Part shown: positions 1-8,367 of the stretch, piece by piece | How positions within the stretch are numbered: position 1 is the first letter of the stretch | Layout of the letters: every line of letters begins with the position of its first letter | NCBI GenBank assembly: GCA_944375745.1 | Contig: CALWAV010000072.1 | Location: 1 to 40,740, forward strand | Direction: 5' to 3' | DNA length: 40,740 bases | DNA from: an uncultured Merdimonas sp. | Lineage (GTDB): Bacteria; Bacillota; Clostridia; Lachnospirales; Lachnospiraceae | Made by a program: the position numbers and the translations under genes | Notes under the pieces: generated by a model | Database searches by the model: none | The model's input: only the letters and a program-made list of their open reading frames with translations | Told to the model about the DNA's origin: nothing

Positions 1-1
1 A

Positions 2-853
2 CATGATTATTACATACAGAGCCCGGCAAAAATCGGACTGGTAAAGCTGAACGATACGGAGGTCTGCCTGATTGACAGCGGGAATGACAAGGACGCGGGC
101 CGGAAGGTCAGAAAGATTCTGGATGAAAATGGATGGACGCTGAAAGCCATCTACAATACGCATTCCAATGCGGATCACATTGGCGGCAATAAGTATCTGC
201 AGGGGCAGACAGGCTGTAAAATCTATGCGCCTGGGATTGAGAGCGCTTTTACCAGACATCCGATTCTGGAGCCTTCCCTGCTGTATGGCGGCTATCCATG
301 CAAAGACCTGAGGCATAAGTTCCTGCTGGCTCAGGAAAGCGGAGCAGAATATCTGACGAAAGAGACTCTGCCGGAAGGCTTTGAGCTGATTCCGCTGCCG
401 GGGCATTTCTTTGATATGGCGGGTTTCCGAACGCCGGATGATAACGTGTATCTGGCAGACTGCCTTTCCAGCCGGGAGACCCTGGACAAATACCAGATAG
501 GCTTCATCTATGATGCGGCGGCTTACCTGAATACGCTGGAGATGGTAAAGACGCTCAAAGCCAGGCTTTTTGTGCCGGCCCATGCGGAAGCGGCAGAGGA
601 TATCACAGAGCTGGCTCAGTACAATATCGATAAGGTGAATGAAATAGCGGATAAGATCGTAAGCATTTGTGAGGAGCCTCTTGGCTTTGAGGCGATTCTG
701 CAGCGCCTGTTTACGGAATACGGTCTTGTCATGAATTTCGAGCAGTATGTTCTTGTGGGAAGCACAGTCCGTTCCTATCTGGCCTGGCTGAAAGACACAG
801 GAAGGCTGAACGCGGTATTTGAGAAAAATCTTCTGCTCTGGGAGCGGATATAA
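2..853 (+). CDS. MBL-fold metallo-hydrolase (5' truncated by window edge)
   Basis: The reading frame is open from base 2 to the stop at 853, giving 283 residues with no start codon, so the gene begins upstream of the window. The metallo-beta-lactamase metal site is visible as HSNADHIGG near residue 53, followed by a PGHFFD motif, an ADCL segment and PAHAEA, in the family order. The first His of the usual HxHxDH is kept but the second is Asn (HSNADH), a variant found in this branch. Roughly 90 C-terminal residues after the last metal motif are helical and may form a small wHTH-like tail. A hydrolase is supported; the substrate (thioester, lactone, phosphodiester) cannot be told. It is followed after 72 bases by the ClC gene on the same strand. 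Confidence 0.85.
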   Translation, partial: HDYYIQSPAKIGLVKLNDTEVCLIDSGNDKDAGRKVRKILDENGWTLKAIYNTHSNADHIGGNKYLQGQTGCKIYAPGIESAFTRHPILEPSLLYGGYPCKDLRHKFLLAQESGAEYLTKETLPEGFELIPLPGHFFDMAGFRTPDDNVYLADCLSSRETLDKYQIGFIYDAAAYLNTLEMVKTLKARLFVPAHAEAAEDITELAQYNIDKVNEIADKIVSICEEPLGFEAILQRLFTEYGLVMNFEQYVLVGSTVRSYLAWLKDTGRLNAVFEKNLLLWERI

Positions 854-925
854 GAAAAGAGGGGGGCCGGAGGACAAAGCTTCAGGAACAAACAGGAAGA
901 AAGCGGGATTCCGGCGGCGTGTATT

Positions 926-2248
926 ATGAGTGAAGAAAGAAATGAAAAAACAGAACAAAATGAATCAGAGCTGAAAGACCTTGTGCCCCAGCTGGAGGAT
1001 CGATTTCGGGTAACTGTCTGGAACCGTCTGCTGATGCTGGCCCGGTGGCTTGTATTTGCGATGCTTACAGGGCTTATTCTGGGACTTGTGGGAACTGCTT
1101 TTGGAAAAGGCGTGGAGCTGGCCACAGAATTCCGCATGGAGCATCCGTGGATTCTATTGGGACTTCCCATAGCAGGTCTGGTGATCGTCTGGATGTACCA
1201 CTGGGAGAGAAAGCAGGAGAGAAGCAGTACCAATATGGTGCTGGATGCGATTCATGCGGAAAGGGAGATTCCTTTAAAGACGGCTCCGCTGATTTTTGCG
1301 GCGACGATTCTGACCCATCTGTTCGGCGGTTCTGCGGGACGTGAAGGAGCGGCCCTGCAGCTTGGAGGAAGCATCGGAAATTTCCTGGGAAAAGTCTTGC
1401 GGATCGATGAAAACGACAGACGAGTCATGATCATGTGCGGCATGAGCGCGGCCTTTTCCGCCCTGTTCGGCACACCCATGGCGGCAGCAGTCTTTTCCAT
1501 GGAAGTAGTGAGCGTTGGAATCATGTATTACGCGGCCCTGGTTCCCTGCGTAGCAGCATCCTATACGGCCTATGCAGTAGCCTGCCGCTTCGGTCTGACC
1601 GGAGAACGGTTTTCTCTCGGTATTCTGCCTGATTTTACTTTGCTGAGTGCCGGCAAAATCCTGATTCTCGGCCTCTGCTGCGCGGCAGTCAGCATTCTCT
1701 TCTGTGTGGTGCTTCACAAAATGGAAGAGCTGTTCGCAGAAAAGCTTACGAACGCATATCTGAGAGCCGTAGTCTCCGGCTGTCTGCTGATTATTCTGAC
1801 CCTGCTCCTTGGAAGCACGGATTATTTGGGAACAGGCATGCAGATCGTAGAGCAGGCGGTCGTGGAAGGAAAGGCCTTCTGGGGTGCGTTCCTTCTGAAA
1901 ATCCTGTTCACGGCAGTCACGCTGTCCGGAGGCTTTAAGGGCGGTGAGATTGTCCCTTCTTTCTTTGTGGGAGCAACCTTTGGCTGTATATTTGGCCAGC
2001 TGTTTCACATCTCGCCCTCTCTTGCGGCAGCCTGCGGAATGGCGGCGGTCTTCTGCGGCGTCACAAACAGCCCGATTTCCTCCCTGCTTATCAGTCTGGA
2101 AATGTTCGGCTTTGAGGGCGCGCCATTCTTCTTTCTGGCGATTGCAGTCAGCTATATGCAGTCCGGCTATTACGGCCTGTACCGCAGCCAGAAGATCATG
2201 TATTCAAAAGTAAAGACAAAATTTATCAACCGGAATGCAAAGGAATAA
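926..2248 (+). CDS. ClC-family anion/proton antiporter, probable fluoride (CLC-F) type
   Basis: A 440-residue polytopic membrane protein with ClC hallmarks: GREGA at residues 138-142 (E140 is the expected gating glutamate), FGTPMAAAVFSMEV near 180, and GGFKGGEIVPSFF near 335. It lacks the C-terminal CBS domains of many ClC proteins. The usual GSGIP loop, whose Ser coordinates chloride, is replaced by a TNMVL segment with Met at 104. Replacement of that Ser by Met and a GREG[T/V/A] motif are typical of CLC-F fluoride exporters, so fluoride/proton exchange is the best inference, not proven. No fluoride riboswitch core is recognisable in the 72-base upstream gap. The ATG at 926 has only a poor Shine-Dalgarno match. 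Confidence 0.85.
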   Translation: MSEERNEKTEQNESELKDLVPQLEDRFRVTVWNRLLMLARWLVFAMLTGLILGLVGTAFGKGVELATEFRMEHPWILLGLPIAGLVIVWMYHWERKQERSSTNMVLDAIHAEREIPLKTAPLIFAATILTHLFGGSAGREGAALQLGGSIGNFLGKVLRIDENDRRVMIMCGMSAAFSALFGTPMAAAVFSMEVVSVGIMYYAALVPCVAASYTAYAVACRFGLTGERFSLGILPDFTLLSAGKILILGLCCAAVSILFCVVLHKMEELFAEKLTNAYLRAVVSGCLLIILTLLLGSTDYLGTGMQIVEQAVVEGKAFWGAFLLKILFTAVTLSGGFKGGEIVPSFFVGATFGCIFGQLFHISPSLAAACGMAAVFCGVTNSPISSLLISLEMFGFEGAPFFFLAIAVSYMQSGYYGLYRSQKIMYSKVKTKFINRNAKE

Positions 2249-2292
2249 CCGGGTCCCGGTCACAGAGCCGATTCGGATATAAGACAGACGGA

Positions 2293-2427
2293 GAGCCGGC
2301 CATTCCCGGAAGAAACCCTCTGAGGACGCCGGTACTTAGACGGCCGGGGCGCTTTTCCCCGGGCGTCTTATGTATCCGCTGCGTCCGAGGGGAGCGCAAG
2401 CGCGTTTCTGCCGGGAATGGCCGGCTC
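2293..2427. repeat. Nested palindromic intergenic element
   Basis: A perfect 17-base inverted repeat (2293-2309 with 2411-2427, core GCCGGCCATTCCCGG) encloses a second imperfect pair (around 2319-2326 and 2376-2385) and an inner hairpin at about 2338-2371 (AGACGGCCGGGG / CCCCGGGCGTCT, one mismatch, loop CGCTTTT). A small GCGC-AA-GCGC stem lies at about 2395-2405. It fills the gap between the ClC gene and a convergent gene whose stop is four bases past the right arm. It may serve as a bidirectional terminator, a structured RNA or a palindromic mobile repeat. Confidence 0.7.
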
Positions 2428-2430
2428 GTA

Positions 2431-2826
2431 TTATTTCATAAAGCTTTTTGCCAGCTGCACCATCTGCTCCATACGCGCCACCTCTTCCGCGGATTTCCCC
2501 TGCTTCAGCGCATCAAAGAGCTGGTCAAATTCATCCTGGGTCATCTGGTGATCAGACTGCCGGGCAGCATTCATAAGTTTCTGAAAATCATTTGGGTTCA
2601 TTCCTTCACTCCCTTCCGGCGGAGACTGAGAAAAGGCGTCCGGATCCCCGGAGGCGGACGGGCCTGCCTGCATGCCGGACTGAAATTCGGACATCATATT
2701 GGAATACTGGATGTAGGTGGTGATCATCTCCATGATCCGTATGATGGAGTCAATTTTCCGGTTCAGTTCATTGCACTTTTTCTGAACATCATAGAGTATC
2801 TTGTAGCCGTCATTTCCCAGGCTCAT
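2431..2826 (-). CDS. Hypothetical small protein, helical N-terminus with Met/Gln-rich tail
   Basis: The frame could start at 2841, but the ATG at 2826 is preceded by GGGAGGAGACTGT, an excellent ribosome-binding site at ideal distance, so the protein is probably 131 residues beginning MSLGNDGYK. Residues 5-55 form a likely helix or coiled coil (KILYDVQKKCNELNRKIDSI), followed by a Pro/Gly/Ser-rich linker and a C-terminal helical stretch (MTQDEFDQLFDALKQGKSAE). There is no signal peptide or membrane segment. I do not recognise the family. It converges on the ClC gene across the palindromic element and is divergent from the 43-residue ORF at 2955. Confidence 0.75.
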   Translation of the reverse strand: MSLGNDGYKILYDVQKKCNELNRKIDSIIRIMEMITTYIQYSNMMSEFQSGMQAGPSASGDPDAFSQSPPEGSEGMNPNDFQKLMNAARQSDHQMTQDEFDQLFDALKQGKSAEEVARMEQMVQLAKSFMK

Positions 2827-2954
2827 ACAGTCTCCTCCCATTCCCTACAGTATATGTGCAGAGAAGAAAAGTATGAATATAATAAAGAAACAATATCTGC
2901 CGCTGACAGGCTTACGCGTGTCCAGAATCCGCGGAGAGGGAAAGGAGGAGAAAG

Positions 2955-3086
2955 ATGCCCTGTCTTGTGATAGATGAGACCAGTGTATATGAACTGGATG
3001 AGGAATGCATGCGGGAAAAGAAAAGAGAAAAGAAAGAAACAGAAGAAAAGACATCTTCTGACCAGGTTCAGAAACAGAAGAAATAA
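2955..3086 (+). CDS. Small charged protein, 43 residues
   Basis: An ATG at 2955 is preceded by AAAGGAGGAGAAAG, a near-perfect Shine-Dalgarno at seven bases, and opens a 43-codon frame ending at TAA 3084-3086. The product starts MPCLVIDETSVYELDEEC and continues into a run of Lys/Glu-rich residues (MREKKREKKETEEK), so it is a short hydrophobic/acidic head plus a charged helix. There is no signal peptide. A TATAAT sequence at 2878-2883 could be its -10, with a poor -35. A 26-base perfect palindrome starts four bases after the stop. I do not recognise a named family; confidence comes from the translation signals and terminator-like boundary. Confidence 0.6.
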   Translation: MPCLVIDETSVYELDEECMREKKREKKETEEKTSSDQVQKQKK

Positions 3087-3089
3087 GAA

Positions 3090-3115
3090 TCGGGAATCCC
3101 ATATGGGATTCCCGA
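3090..3115. terminator. Perfect 26-base palindrome between convergent small genes
   Basis: The sequence reads identically on both strands (half-site TCGGGAATCCCAT). It sits 4 bases after the stop of the 43-residue gene and 26 bases from the stop of the Cys-rich gene on the other strand. Read from the minus strand the stem is followed by a T-rich stretch (TTCTTATTTCTT). A shared bidirectional terminator is the simplest reading. Confidence 0.6.
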
Positions 3116-3141
3116 CCAGACATGGCAGACATTCTGAAAAA

Positions 3142-3393
3142 TCAGCAGCAGCTGTTGCCGCATCCGTTTCCGCCGAACCATCCGCTGTTTCCGCCGCAGC
3201 CGCCGCAGCAGAACAGCAGAAGGATGATCCACAGACAGCTGTTGTCGTTTCCGCATCCGTTTCCGCCAAACAATCCGCCATTTCCGCCGCAGCAGGAAGA
3301 CAGAAGCAGAAGCCAGATCAGGGTGCTGCAGCAGCTGTTGTTATTGTTGTCGGAGCAGCCGCATCCACAGTTTGTAGCAGTTAAATCACTCAT
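3142..3393 (-). CDS. Cys/Gly/Asn-rich small protein (chorion-like high-cysteine family)
   Basis: 83 residues, start ATG at 3393 with CTGGAGGATTTCTC upstream (GGAGG, good spacing). The protein opens MSDLTATNCGCGCSDNNNN and then has two similar halves, each made of a Leu/Ile-rich stretch (LIWLLLLSSCC and LWIILLLFCC) followed by a glycine/asparagine loop (GGLFGGNGCGN and SGWFGGNGCGN). About 15 cysteines are present. Related short proteins in Clostridia are often annotated as chorion class high-cysteine proteins, from composition only. It could be a membrane-associated or spore-surface structural protein; that role is inference. Convergent with the 43-residue gene. Confidence 0.75.
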   Translation of the reverse strand: MSDLTATNCGCGCSDNNNNSCCSTLIWLLLLSSCCGGNGGLFGGNGCGNDNSCLWIILLLFCCGGCGGNSGWFGGNGCGNSCC

Positions 3394-3579
3394 GAGAAAT
3401 CCTCCAGAAAAAATAATTATTTACAATCTCATAGTATGTGGGAGAGGAGAATGTGTGAATAAAAGCATATGCTGGTGTCCGCCTGCTTACAAGAAATTTA
3501 CTTGTATAACAGAAAAATTTGTGAGAAAATAAGAAAATGAAAAAATAACTGATATAAGGAACAGGAAGGAAGCGTAATT

Positions 3580-4368
3580 ATGCCTGCAGTATATGCACAT
3601 TATAAGTTCGGGCGGGAGGTTTACCGGGTTCTGCCGGGGGAGATCCGGCAGATCCTGAAGGAAAACAAAGCCGCTTATCTGATCGGGCTGCATGGCCCGG
3701 ATCTTCTGTTTTATTACCATCCCTATATGAAAAACAGGATTAACCAGTACGGGGTCAGAATGCACAGGGAATCGGCCCGGTTCTTTTTTGAAAAGGCGAG
3801 AAAGGTGTATGAGGAGCGGCCAAGCTACGTGCTCCTGTCTTACCTGTGCGGTTTTATGTGCCATTTTATGCTGGACAGTGAGTGTCATCCCTACATTACC
3901 CGCTATATGAAAGAATACCGGGTAGGACATTTGGAGATAGAGACAGATTTTGACCGGGAACTGATGGAAGAGGACGGCCTTAATCCGGTGACTCACAACT
4001 GTACCCGGCATCTGATCCGGGATTTGGATACGGAAGAAGCGATTGCGTCGGTAATGGATGGTATTACGCCGGATGAGATAGACGCCTGTATTCTGGGCTT
4101 TCATAAGACAATCCGGCTGTTTCAGTGTCCAGGAGAAGGAAAAGCCCGTTTCCTGACCGGTTTCTTTACTTTGATCGGACAGCGGAAGGGCCTGGGCGGC
4201 CTGGTGATGACCGGAAAACCCAACCGCAGGTGCGAAAAAAGCAGAAAAGCGCTGGAAGAGCGGATGGAAAGCGCGGTGAAGCCTGCGGCGGATGAGATTG
4301 AAAAATATGTGCAGGCGGTCCGGACCGGAGAGCCTTTAAGCATCCGTCTGAACCGGGATTTTGATTAG
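3580..4368 (+). CDS. Zinc-dependent phospholipase C family protein
   Basis: 262 residues, start ATG at 3580 with a GGAAGGAAG Shine-Dalgarno. It carries the layout of the bacterial Zn-dependent phospholipase C-like family: an N-terminal MPAVYAHYKFG, HGPDLLFYYHPY near residue 38, GFMCHFMLDSECHPYI near 90 and HLEIETDFDRE near 114, giving the run of His and Asp residues expected to bind metals in an all-helical fold. No signal peptide is visible, so a cytoplasmic location is likely and true phospholipase C activity is doubtful. Its stop is 29 bases before the MFS gene, so the two may be co-transcribed. Confidence 0.85.
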   Translation: MPAVYAHYKFGREVYRVLPGEIRQILKENKAAYLIGLHGPDLLFYYHPYMKNRINQYGVRMHRESARFFFEKARKVYEERPSYVLLSYLCGFMCHFMLDSECHPYITRYMKEYRVGHLEIETDFDRELMEEDGLNPVTHNCTRHLIRDLDTEEAIASVMDGITPDEIDACILGFHKTIRLFQCPGEGKARFLTGFFTLIGQRKGLGGLVMTGKPNRRCEKSRKALEERMESAVKPAADEIEKYVQAVRTGEPLSIRLNRDFD

Positions 4369-4397
4369 AATGATTATGAAAACGGGAGAAATGTGTC

Positions 4398-5633
4398 ATG
4401 AATAAGCTGACAAAGCTGGAAAAACGATGGATTCTGTATGATGTGGGAAACTCGGCCTTTGTCCTTCTGACTTCCACCATTATACCGATCTATTATAAAA
4501 ATATTGCTGCGGCCAGCGGAATCTCCGATGCGGACTCCACGGCATTTTTCGGATACGCCACGTCCCTGGTGACGATTCTTGTGGCCGTGCTGGGGCCGGT
4601 GCTCGGAACTCTGGCCGATACGAAGGGCTTTAAAAAGCCGGTCTTTACGTTTTTTATGATGATGGGCGTGCTGGGCTGCGCGGGACTTGCCCTGCCGAAG
4701 ACCTGGGTGGCCTTTCTGGCAGTCTATGTGATAGCCAAGACGGGCCTGAATGCCAGTCTGGTTTTTTACGATGCCATGCTGTCGGATGTGACGACGGATG
4801 AGCGGATGGATGTGGTGTCGGCTCAGGGATACGCCTGGGGCTATATTGGAAGCTGTATTCCCTTCATTTTAAGTCTTGTGTTTGTACTCTGTTCGGATGC
4901 CATCGGCATCTCCAGCGGCACGGCCATGGCCATTGCGTTCCTGCTGAACGCGGCCTGGTGGCTTCTGGTGACTCTGCCTCTGCTGAAAAGCTATGAGCAG
5001 AAGCATTATGTGGAGCGATCTCCCCATCCGGTGAAGGACAGTTTCGGAAGACTGGCGAAAGTCTTTGGGGAAGTGCGCAAAAAACCGGAAATCTGGTATT
5101 TCCTGCTGGCGTTTTTCTTCTATATTGATGGTGTGTATACGATTATTGATATGGCGACTTCCTATGGAAAGGATGTGGGAATCAGCGATACGAATCTTCT
5201 GCTGGCCCTGCTTCTTACTCAGGTGGTGGCATTTCCATGCTCCATTCTGGTGGGACATCTTACCAAGAAAGTGAAAAGCACCACATTGATTCAGATTTCC
5301 ATCGGAGGATATTTTGGAATCGTGCTGTTTGCTCTTCAGCTGGACAAGGCCTGGGAATTCTGGTTTCTGGCTGTCTGTGTGGCAGTGTTCCAGGGCGCGA
5401 TTCAGTCGCTGTCCAGATCCTACTTTGCCCGGATTGTGCCCAAGGAAAAGTCTACGGAGTTTTTCGGGTTTTTCGATATTTTCGGAAAAGGGGCAGCCTT
5501 CATGGGTACGATGCTGATGGGAATTTCCACCCAGCTTTTCGACACCTCCCGGGCGGGCGTGGCGCTTCTGGCAGTCATGTTTGCCATTGGTTTTGTCCTG
5601 TTTCGAATGGCAGTCCGGAAAGCGGAAGCATAG
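4398..5633 (+). CDS. MFS transporter, Atg22/UMF1 family
   Basis: 411 residues with about 12 hydrophobic segments. The N-terminus KLEKRWILYDVGNSAF is the signature of the Atg22-like (UMF1) branch of the major facilitator superfamily, and GPVLGTLADTKGFKKP around residue 65 matches the cytoplasmic loop 2-3 motif. Yeast Atg22 exports amino acids from the vacuole; the bacterial substrates are unknown. Start ATG 4398 follows AACGGGAGAAATGTGTC (GGGAG). A TATAAT at 5634-5639 immediately after the stop could be a -10 for the next gene, but no convincing -35 accompanies it. Confidence 0.9.
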   Translation: MNKLTKLEKRWILYDVGNSAFVLLTSTIIPIYYKNIAAASGISDADSTAFFGYATSLVTILVAVLGPVLGTLADTKGFKKPVFTFFMMMGVLGCAGLALPKTWVAFLAVYVIAKTGLNASLVFYDAMLSDVTTDERMDVVSAQGYAWGYIGSCIPFILSLVFVLCSDAIGISSGTAMAIAFLLNAAWWLLVTLPLLKSYEQKHYVERSPHPVKDSFGRLAKVFGEVRKKPEIWYFLLAFFFYIDGVYTIIDMATSYGKDVGISDTNLLLALLLTQVVAFPCSILVGHLTKKVKSTTLIQISIGGYFGIVLFALQLDKAWEFWFLAVCVAVFQGAIQSLSRSYFARIVPKEKSTEFFGFFDIFGKGAAFMGTMLMGISTQLFDTSRAGVALLAVMFAIGFVLFRMAVRKAEA

Positions 5634-5664
5634 TATAATAGAAAAACAGGGGAGTTTTTCTGTT

Positions 5665-6576
5665 ATGGATCGTGTGCGAGAGCTTGTGGGAGCTTCCCGA
5701 GCATACGCAGAGGGAATATACGGAGACGGGATTGGCGTGGCTGTGCTGGATTCCGGCGTGAACGGCAGACATCCGGACCTGCGGGGCAGGCTGGTTTATT
5801 CTTATAATTATCTCACAGATTCGGCAGGCGGTAGTGATGACTGCGGTCATGGAACTCATATTTGCGGAATCATAGGGGGAACGGGAGAGGCATCCGGCGG
5901 CAGGTACCAGGGACTTGCGCCGAGATGTCATTTTCTTTCCCTGAAAGTGCTGGACAGGGAGGGAAACGGAAGCAGTATGGTGCTTGTACAGGCGCTGTAC
6001 TGGCTGATAGAGCATGCCAGGGAGTATGATATCAGGATTGTGAATATTTCTGCCGGAAGTACGGAAATCAACGGGAAAAAACGTTCAGGACTTATAAAAG
6101 CCGTGGAGGATGCCTGGGATTCCGGGCTGGTGGTCTGCGCCGCGGCCGGCAATCAGGGGCCTGCCCGTTCCAGCATTACCGTTCCGGGAACGAGTCCGAA
6201 GGTGATTACCGTAGGGGCGTCTGACGACAGCCGCGCAGTAAGGTTTCCGGGGGCCCGGAAGGCAAATTATTCAGGGAGAGGCCCCACAGCGGCCTGTGTC
6301 TGCAAACCGGATGTGACGGCCCCGGGCGCTTACATCAAATCCTGCAGCGCGGATTTTGAAAAGAAAGGACGGAGCTTTTATACGGAGAAATCCGGGACTT
6401 CCATGGCCACACCGGTTGTGTCGGGAAGCCTGGCTCTTCTTTTGTCAAGAAACCGAAAGCTAACAAACAAGCAGGTGAAGCTCGCGCTTCGCGCCTCCTG
6501 TCTTGATCTGGGGCTGCCGCGCAACCAGCAGGGCTGGGGGCAGATCTGGATCCCGGAGCTCCTGCGGGGGGAATGA
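5665..6576 (+). CDS. S8 subtilisin-like serine protease, compact intracellular form
   Basis: The frame is open from 5581, but ATG 5665 follows GGGGAG and gives a 303-residue protein with normal subtilase boundaries. The catalytic triad is complete: Asp29 in VAVLDSGV, His62 in CGHGTH, Ser246 in SGTSMATP, with the oxyanion Asn163 in AAGNQG. There is no signal peptide and no prodomain, so it resembles intracellular subtilases of Clostridia and Bacillus (AprX/Isp-like). It lies 51 bases upstream of a second, quite different subtilase on the same strand. Substrate unknown. Confidence 0.92.
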   Translation: MDRVRELVGASRAYAEGIYGDGIGVAVLDSGVNGRHPDLRGRLVYSYNYLTDSAGGSDDCGHGTHICGIIGGTGEASGGRYQGLAPRCHFLSLKVLDREGNGSSMVLVQALYWLIEHAREYDIRIVNISAGSTEINGKKRSGLIKAVEDAWDSGLVVCAAAGNQGPARSSITVPGTSPKVITVGASDDSRAVRFPGARKANYSGRGPTAACVCKPDVTAPGAYIKSCSADFEKKGRSFYTEKSGTSMATPVVSGSLALLLSRNRKLTNKQVKLALRASCLDLGLPRNQQGWGQIWIPELLRGE

Positions 6577-6627
6577 AATCCGAAGACGGACATATGCTGT
6601 AAAAATGGATGTTTTTGAGGACAGTGT

Positions 6628-8325
6628 ATGGCGGAAAATTGCAGAGAACGGATCGTTTCGGAGGATTATGTGGATTTTATCTGGCAGTCAAGCTGGAGTG
6701 AAGAGGAGCTGGACCGGCTCTTTCCCGGTGTCTGCAGGCAGATCATTAACAATTTCTATGTGGTGTTTTATGCGGACAGCGCATATCTCAGGCCAAGCTA
6801 TGAAGAAGAATATGGATATGAGGTGTTCCCGGCTTTGTATGCGCCTTTGCAGAACGAGAGCCTGGAGGCCAGCGGAATTCTTCAGATTCAGAATCAGCCT
6901 GTGCTGCAGCTGAAAGGGGAAGGAGTCCTCGTGGGGTTGATTGACACAGGGATTGATTATACAAATGACTGCTTTCGTGATCTGTCGGGACAGAGCCGGA
7001 TCCTTGCCATCTGGGATCAGGAGGATCAGAGCGGAGAAATGCCGGAGGGGATCGGCTACGGAACCGTATACAGCCGGGAAATGATTAACCGCGCTCTGGA
7101 GAGCCCGGATCCCTTTTCCGTGGTGCCGAGCCGTGATCTGACGGGCCACGGCACAAAGCTGGCAGCAGCGGCGGCAGGCAGTGAAAACCGGGATACGGGA
7201 TGGGTGGGAGCCGCTTCGCTGTCACAGCTTGCAGTGGTCAGGCTGAAGCCGGCCAAGCGGTATCTGAAAGAGTATTATATGGTGCCGGAGGAAGCGGAGG
7301 CCTATCAGGAAAATGACATTATGCTGGCTGTGCGTTATCTCCATGAGCTGGCCCAGAAAATGAAAATGCCGCTTGTTATCTGCATTGGCCTGGGCACAAA
7401 TATGGGCGGCCATGCGGGAACGTCGCCTCTGTCCTTTTATCTCAACACCATCGGCTCCATAGCGGGAAGGTGCATTGTCATAGCCGGAGGCAATGAGGCA
7501 AATCAGGGGCATCATTTTTATGGGACATTGAATCAGGAACAGGAGTACCAGGATGTGGAGCTGCGGGTGCCGGAAAAGGAGCCGGGGCTGATGATGGAGC
7601 TTTGGAGCAATTCACCGGATGTTTTTTCCGTTTCCCTGATTTCCCCTTCCGGAGAAGAGATTCCGCGGGTGACTTCCGGTATGAGAAACCTCAGATTTGA
7701 TTTTCTGTTTGAGAGAACTGTCATTTATATAAATTTTCAGACGCTGGATCCTTACAGCGGTGACCAGCTGATTGTAATCCGCATGTCGGAACCTGCGGCT
7801 GGTATCTGGAGGCTTCGCGTATATGGTGAAAATATCATCAACGGCATTTATAATATCTGGCTTCCGGTCACCGGATTTCTCCTGGAGGATACGGCTTTCC
7901 TGGATTCCAACCCGGACATTACGCTGACAGAGCCGGCCAACTCGGAAATTCCCATTACGGTGGGAGCTTACCGGGTGGAAAATGGCAGTATCTATATTAA
8001 TTCCAGCAGGGGCTATACGAGAAAAGGTAGGATCAAACCGGATCTGGCAGCTCCGGGGGTGGAAGTGCTTACCTATGGTCCTGGAAACGCACGCACGTTT
8101 ATGACAGGAACCAGTGTGGCTGCCGCAGTGACGGCAGGAGCCGCAGCTTTGATGCTGGAATGGGGGATTGTAAGAGAGCGGCGGCTTACCATAGGAACTC
8201 TGGAGATCAAGCAGCTGATGATTCGGGGTGCGCAGCGCAGCAGTGCCCAGCTTTACCCCAACCGGACCTGGGGCTATGGAACCCTGGATCTTTACGCAGC
8301 CTTTTCGGTGCTGGGCCGCTTTTAA
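6628..8325 (+). CDS. S8 family peptidase, CspB-like germination-protease type
   Basis: 565 residues. Subtilase motifs are Asp106 in LIDTGID, His174 in GHGTK, oxyanion Asn289 in GGNEANQG and Ser496 in TGTSVAAA, so all catalytic residues are kept. About 95 residues precede the Asp motif (prodomain-like), and residues 300-430 form a beta-rich insertion corresponding to the jelly-roll domain of the Csp proteases. In Clostridium perfringens and C. difficile CspB cleaves pro-SleC during spore germination; Lachnospiraceae carry several paralogs whose roles are not settled. Start ATG 6628 follows TTGAGGACAGTGT. No signal peptide. No sleC is in the window. Confidence 0.88.
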   Translation: MAENCRERIVSEDYVDFIWQSSWSEEELDRLFPGVCRQIINNFYVVFYADSAYLRPSYEEEYGYEVFPALYAPLQNESLEASGILQIQNQPVLQLKGEGVLVGLIDTGIDYTNDCFRDLSGQSRILAIWDQEDQSGEMPEGIGYGTVYSREMINRALESPDPFSVVPSRDLTGHGTKLAAAAAGSENRDTGWVGAASLSQLAVVRLKPAKRYLKEYYMVPEEAEAYQENDIMLAVRYLHELAQKMKMPLVICIGLGTNMGGHAGTSPLSFYLNTIGSIAGRCIVIAGGNEANQGHHFYGTLNQEQEYQDVELRVPEKEPGLMMELWSNSPDVFSVSLISPSGEEIPRVTSGMRNLRFDFLFERTVIYINFQTLDPYSGDQLIVIRMSEPAAGIWRLRVYGENIINGIYNIWLPVTGFLLEDTAFLDSNPDITLTEPANSEIPITVGAYRVENGSIYINSSRGYTRKGRIKPDLAAPGVEVLTYGPGNARTFMTGTSVAAAVTAGAAALMLEWGIVRERRLTIGTLEIKQLMIRGAQRSSAQLYPNRTWGYGTLDLYAAFSVLGRF

Positions 8326-8367
8326 CCGGAAAGGAAGATGCTCCTTTGCCGTTCTCCGGGAAATGAC

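Noticed and set aside
854..925. Fluoride riboswitch before the ClC gene
   Set aside because: The gap is only 72 bases and shows neither the conserved core nor the pseudoknot layout.
3122..3532. Pro-rich plus-strand frame opposite the Cys-rich small gene
   Set aside because: The repetitive proline pattern is simply the complement of glycine codons in the real gene, which has its own good ribosome-binding site.
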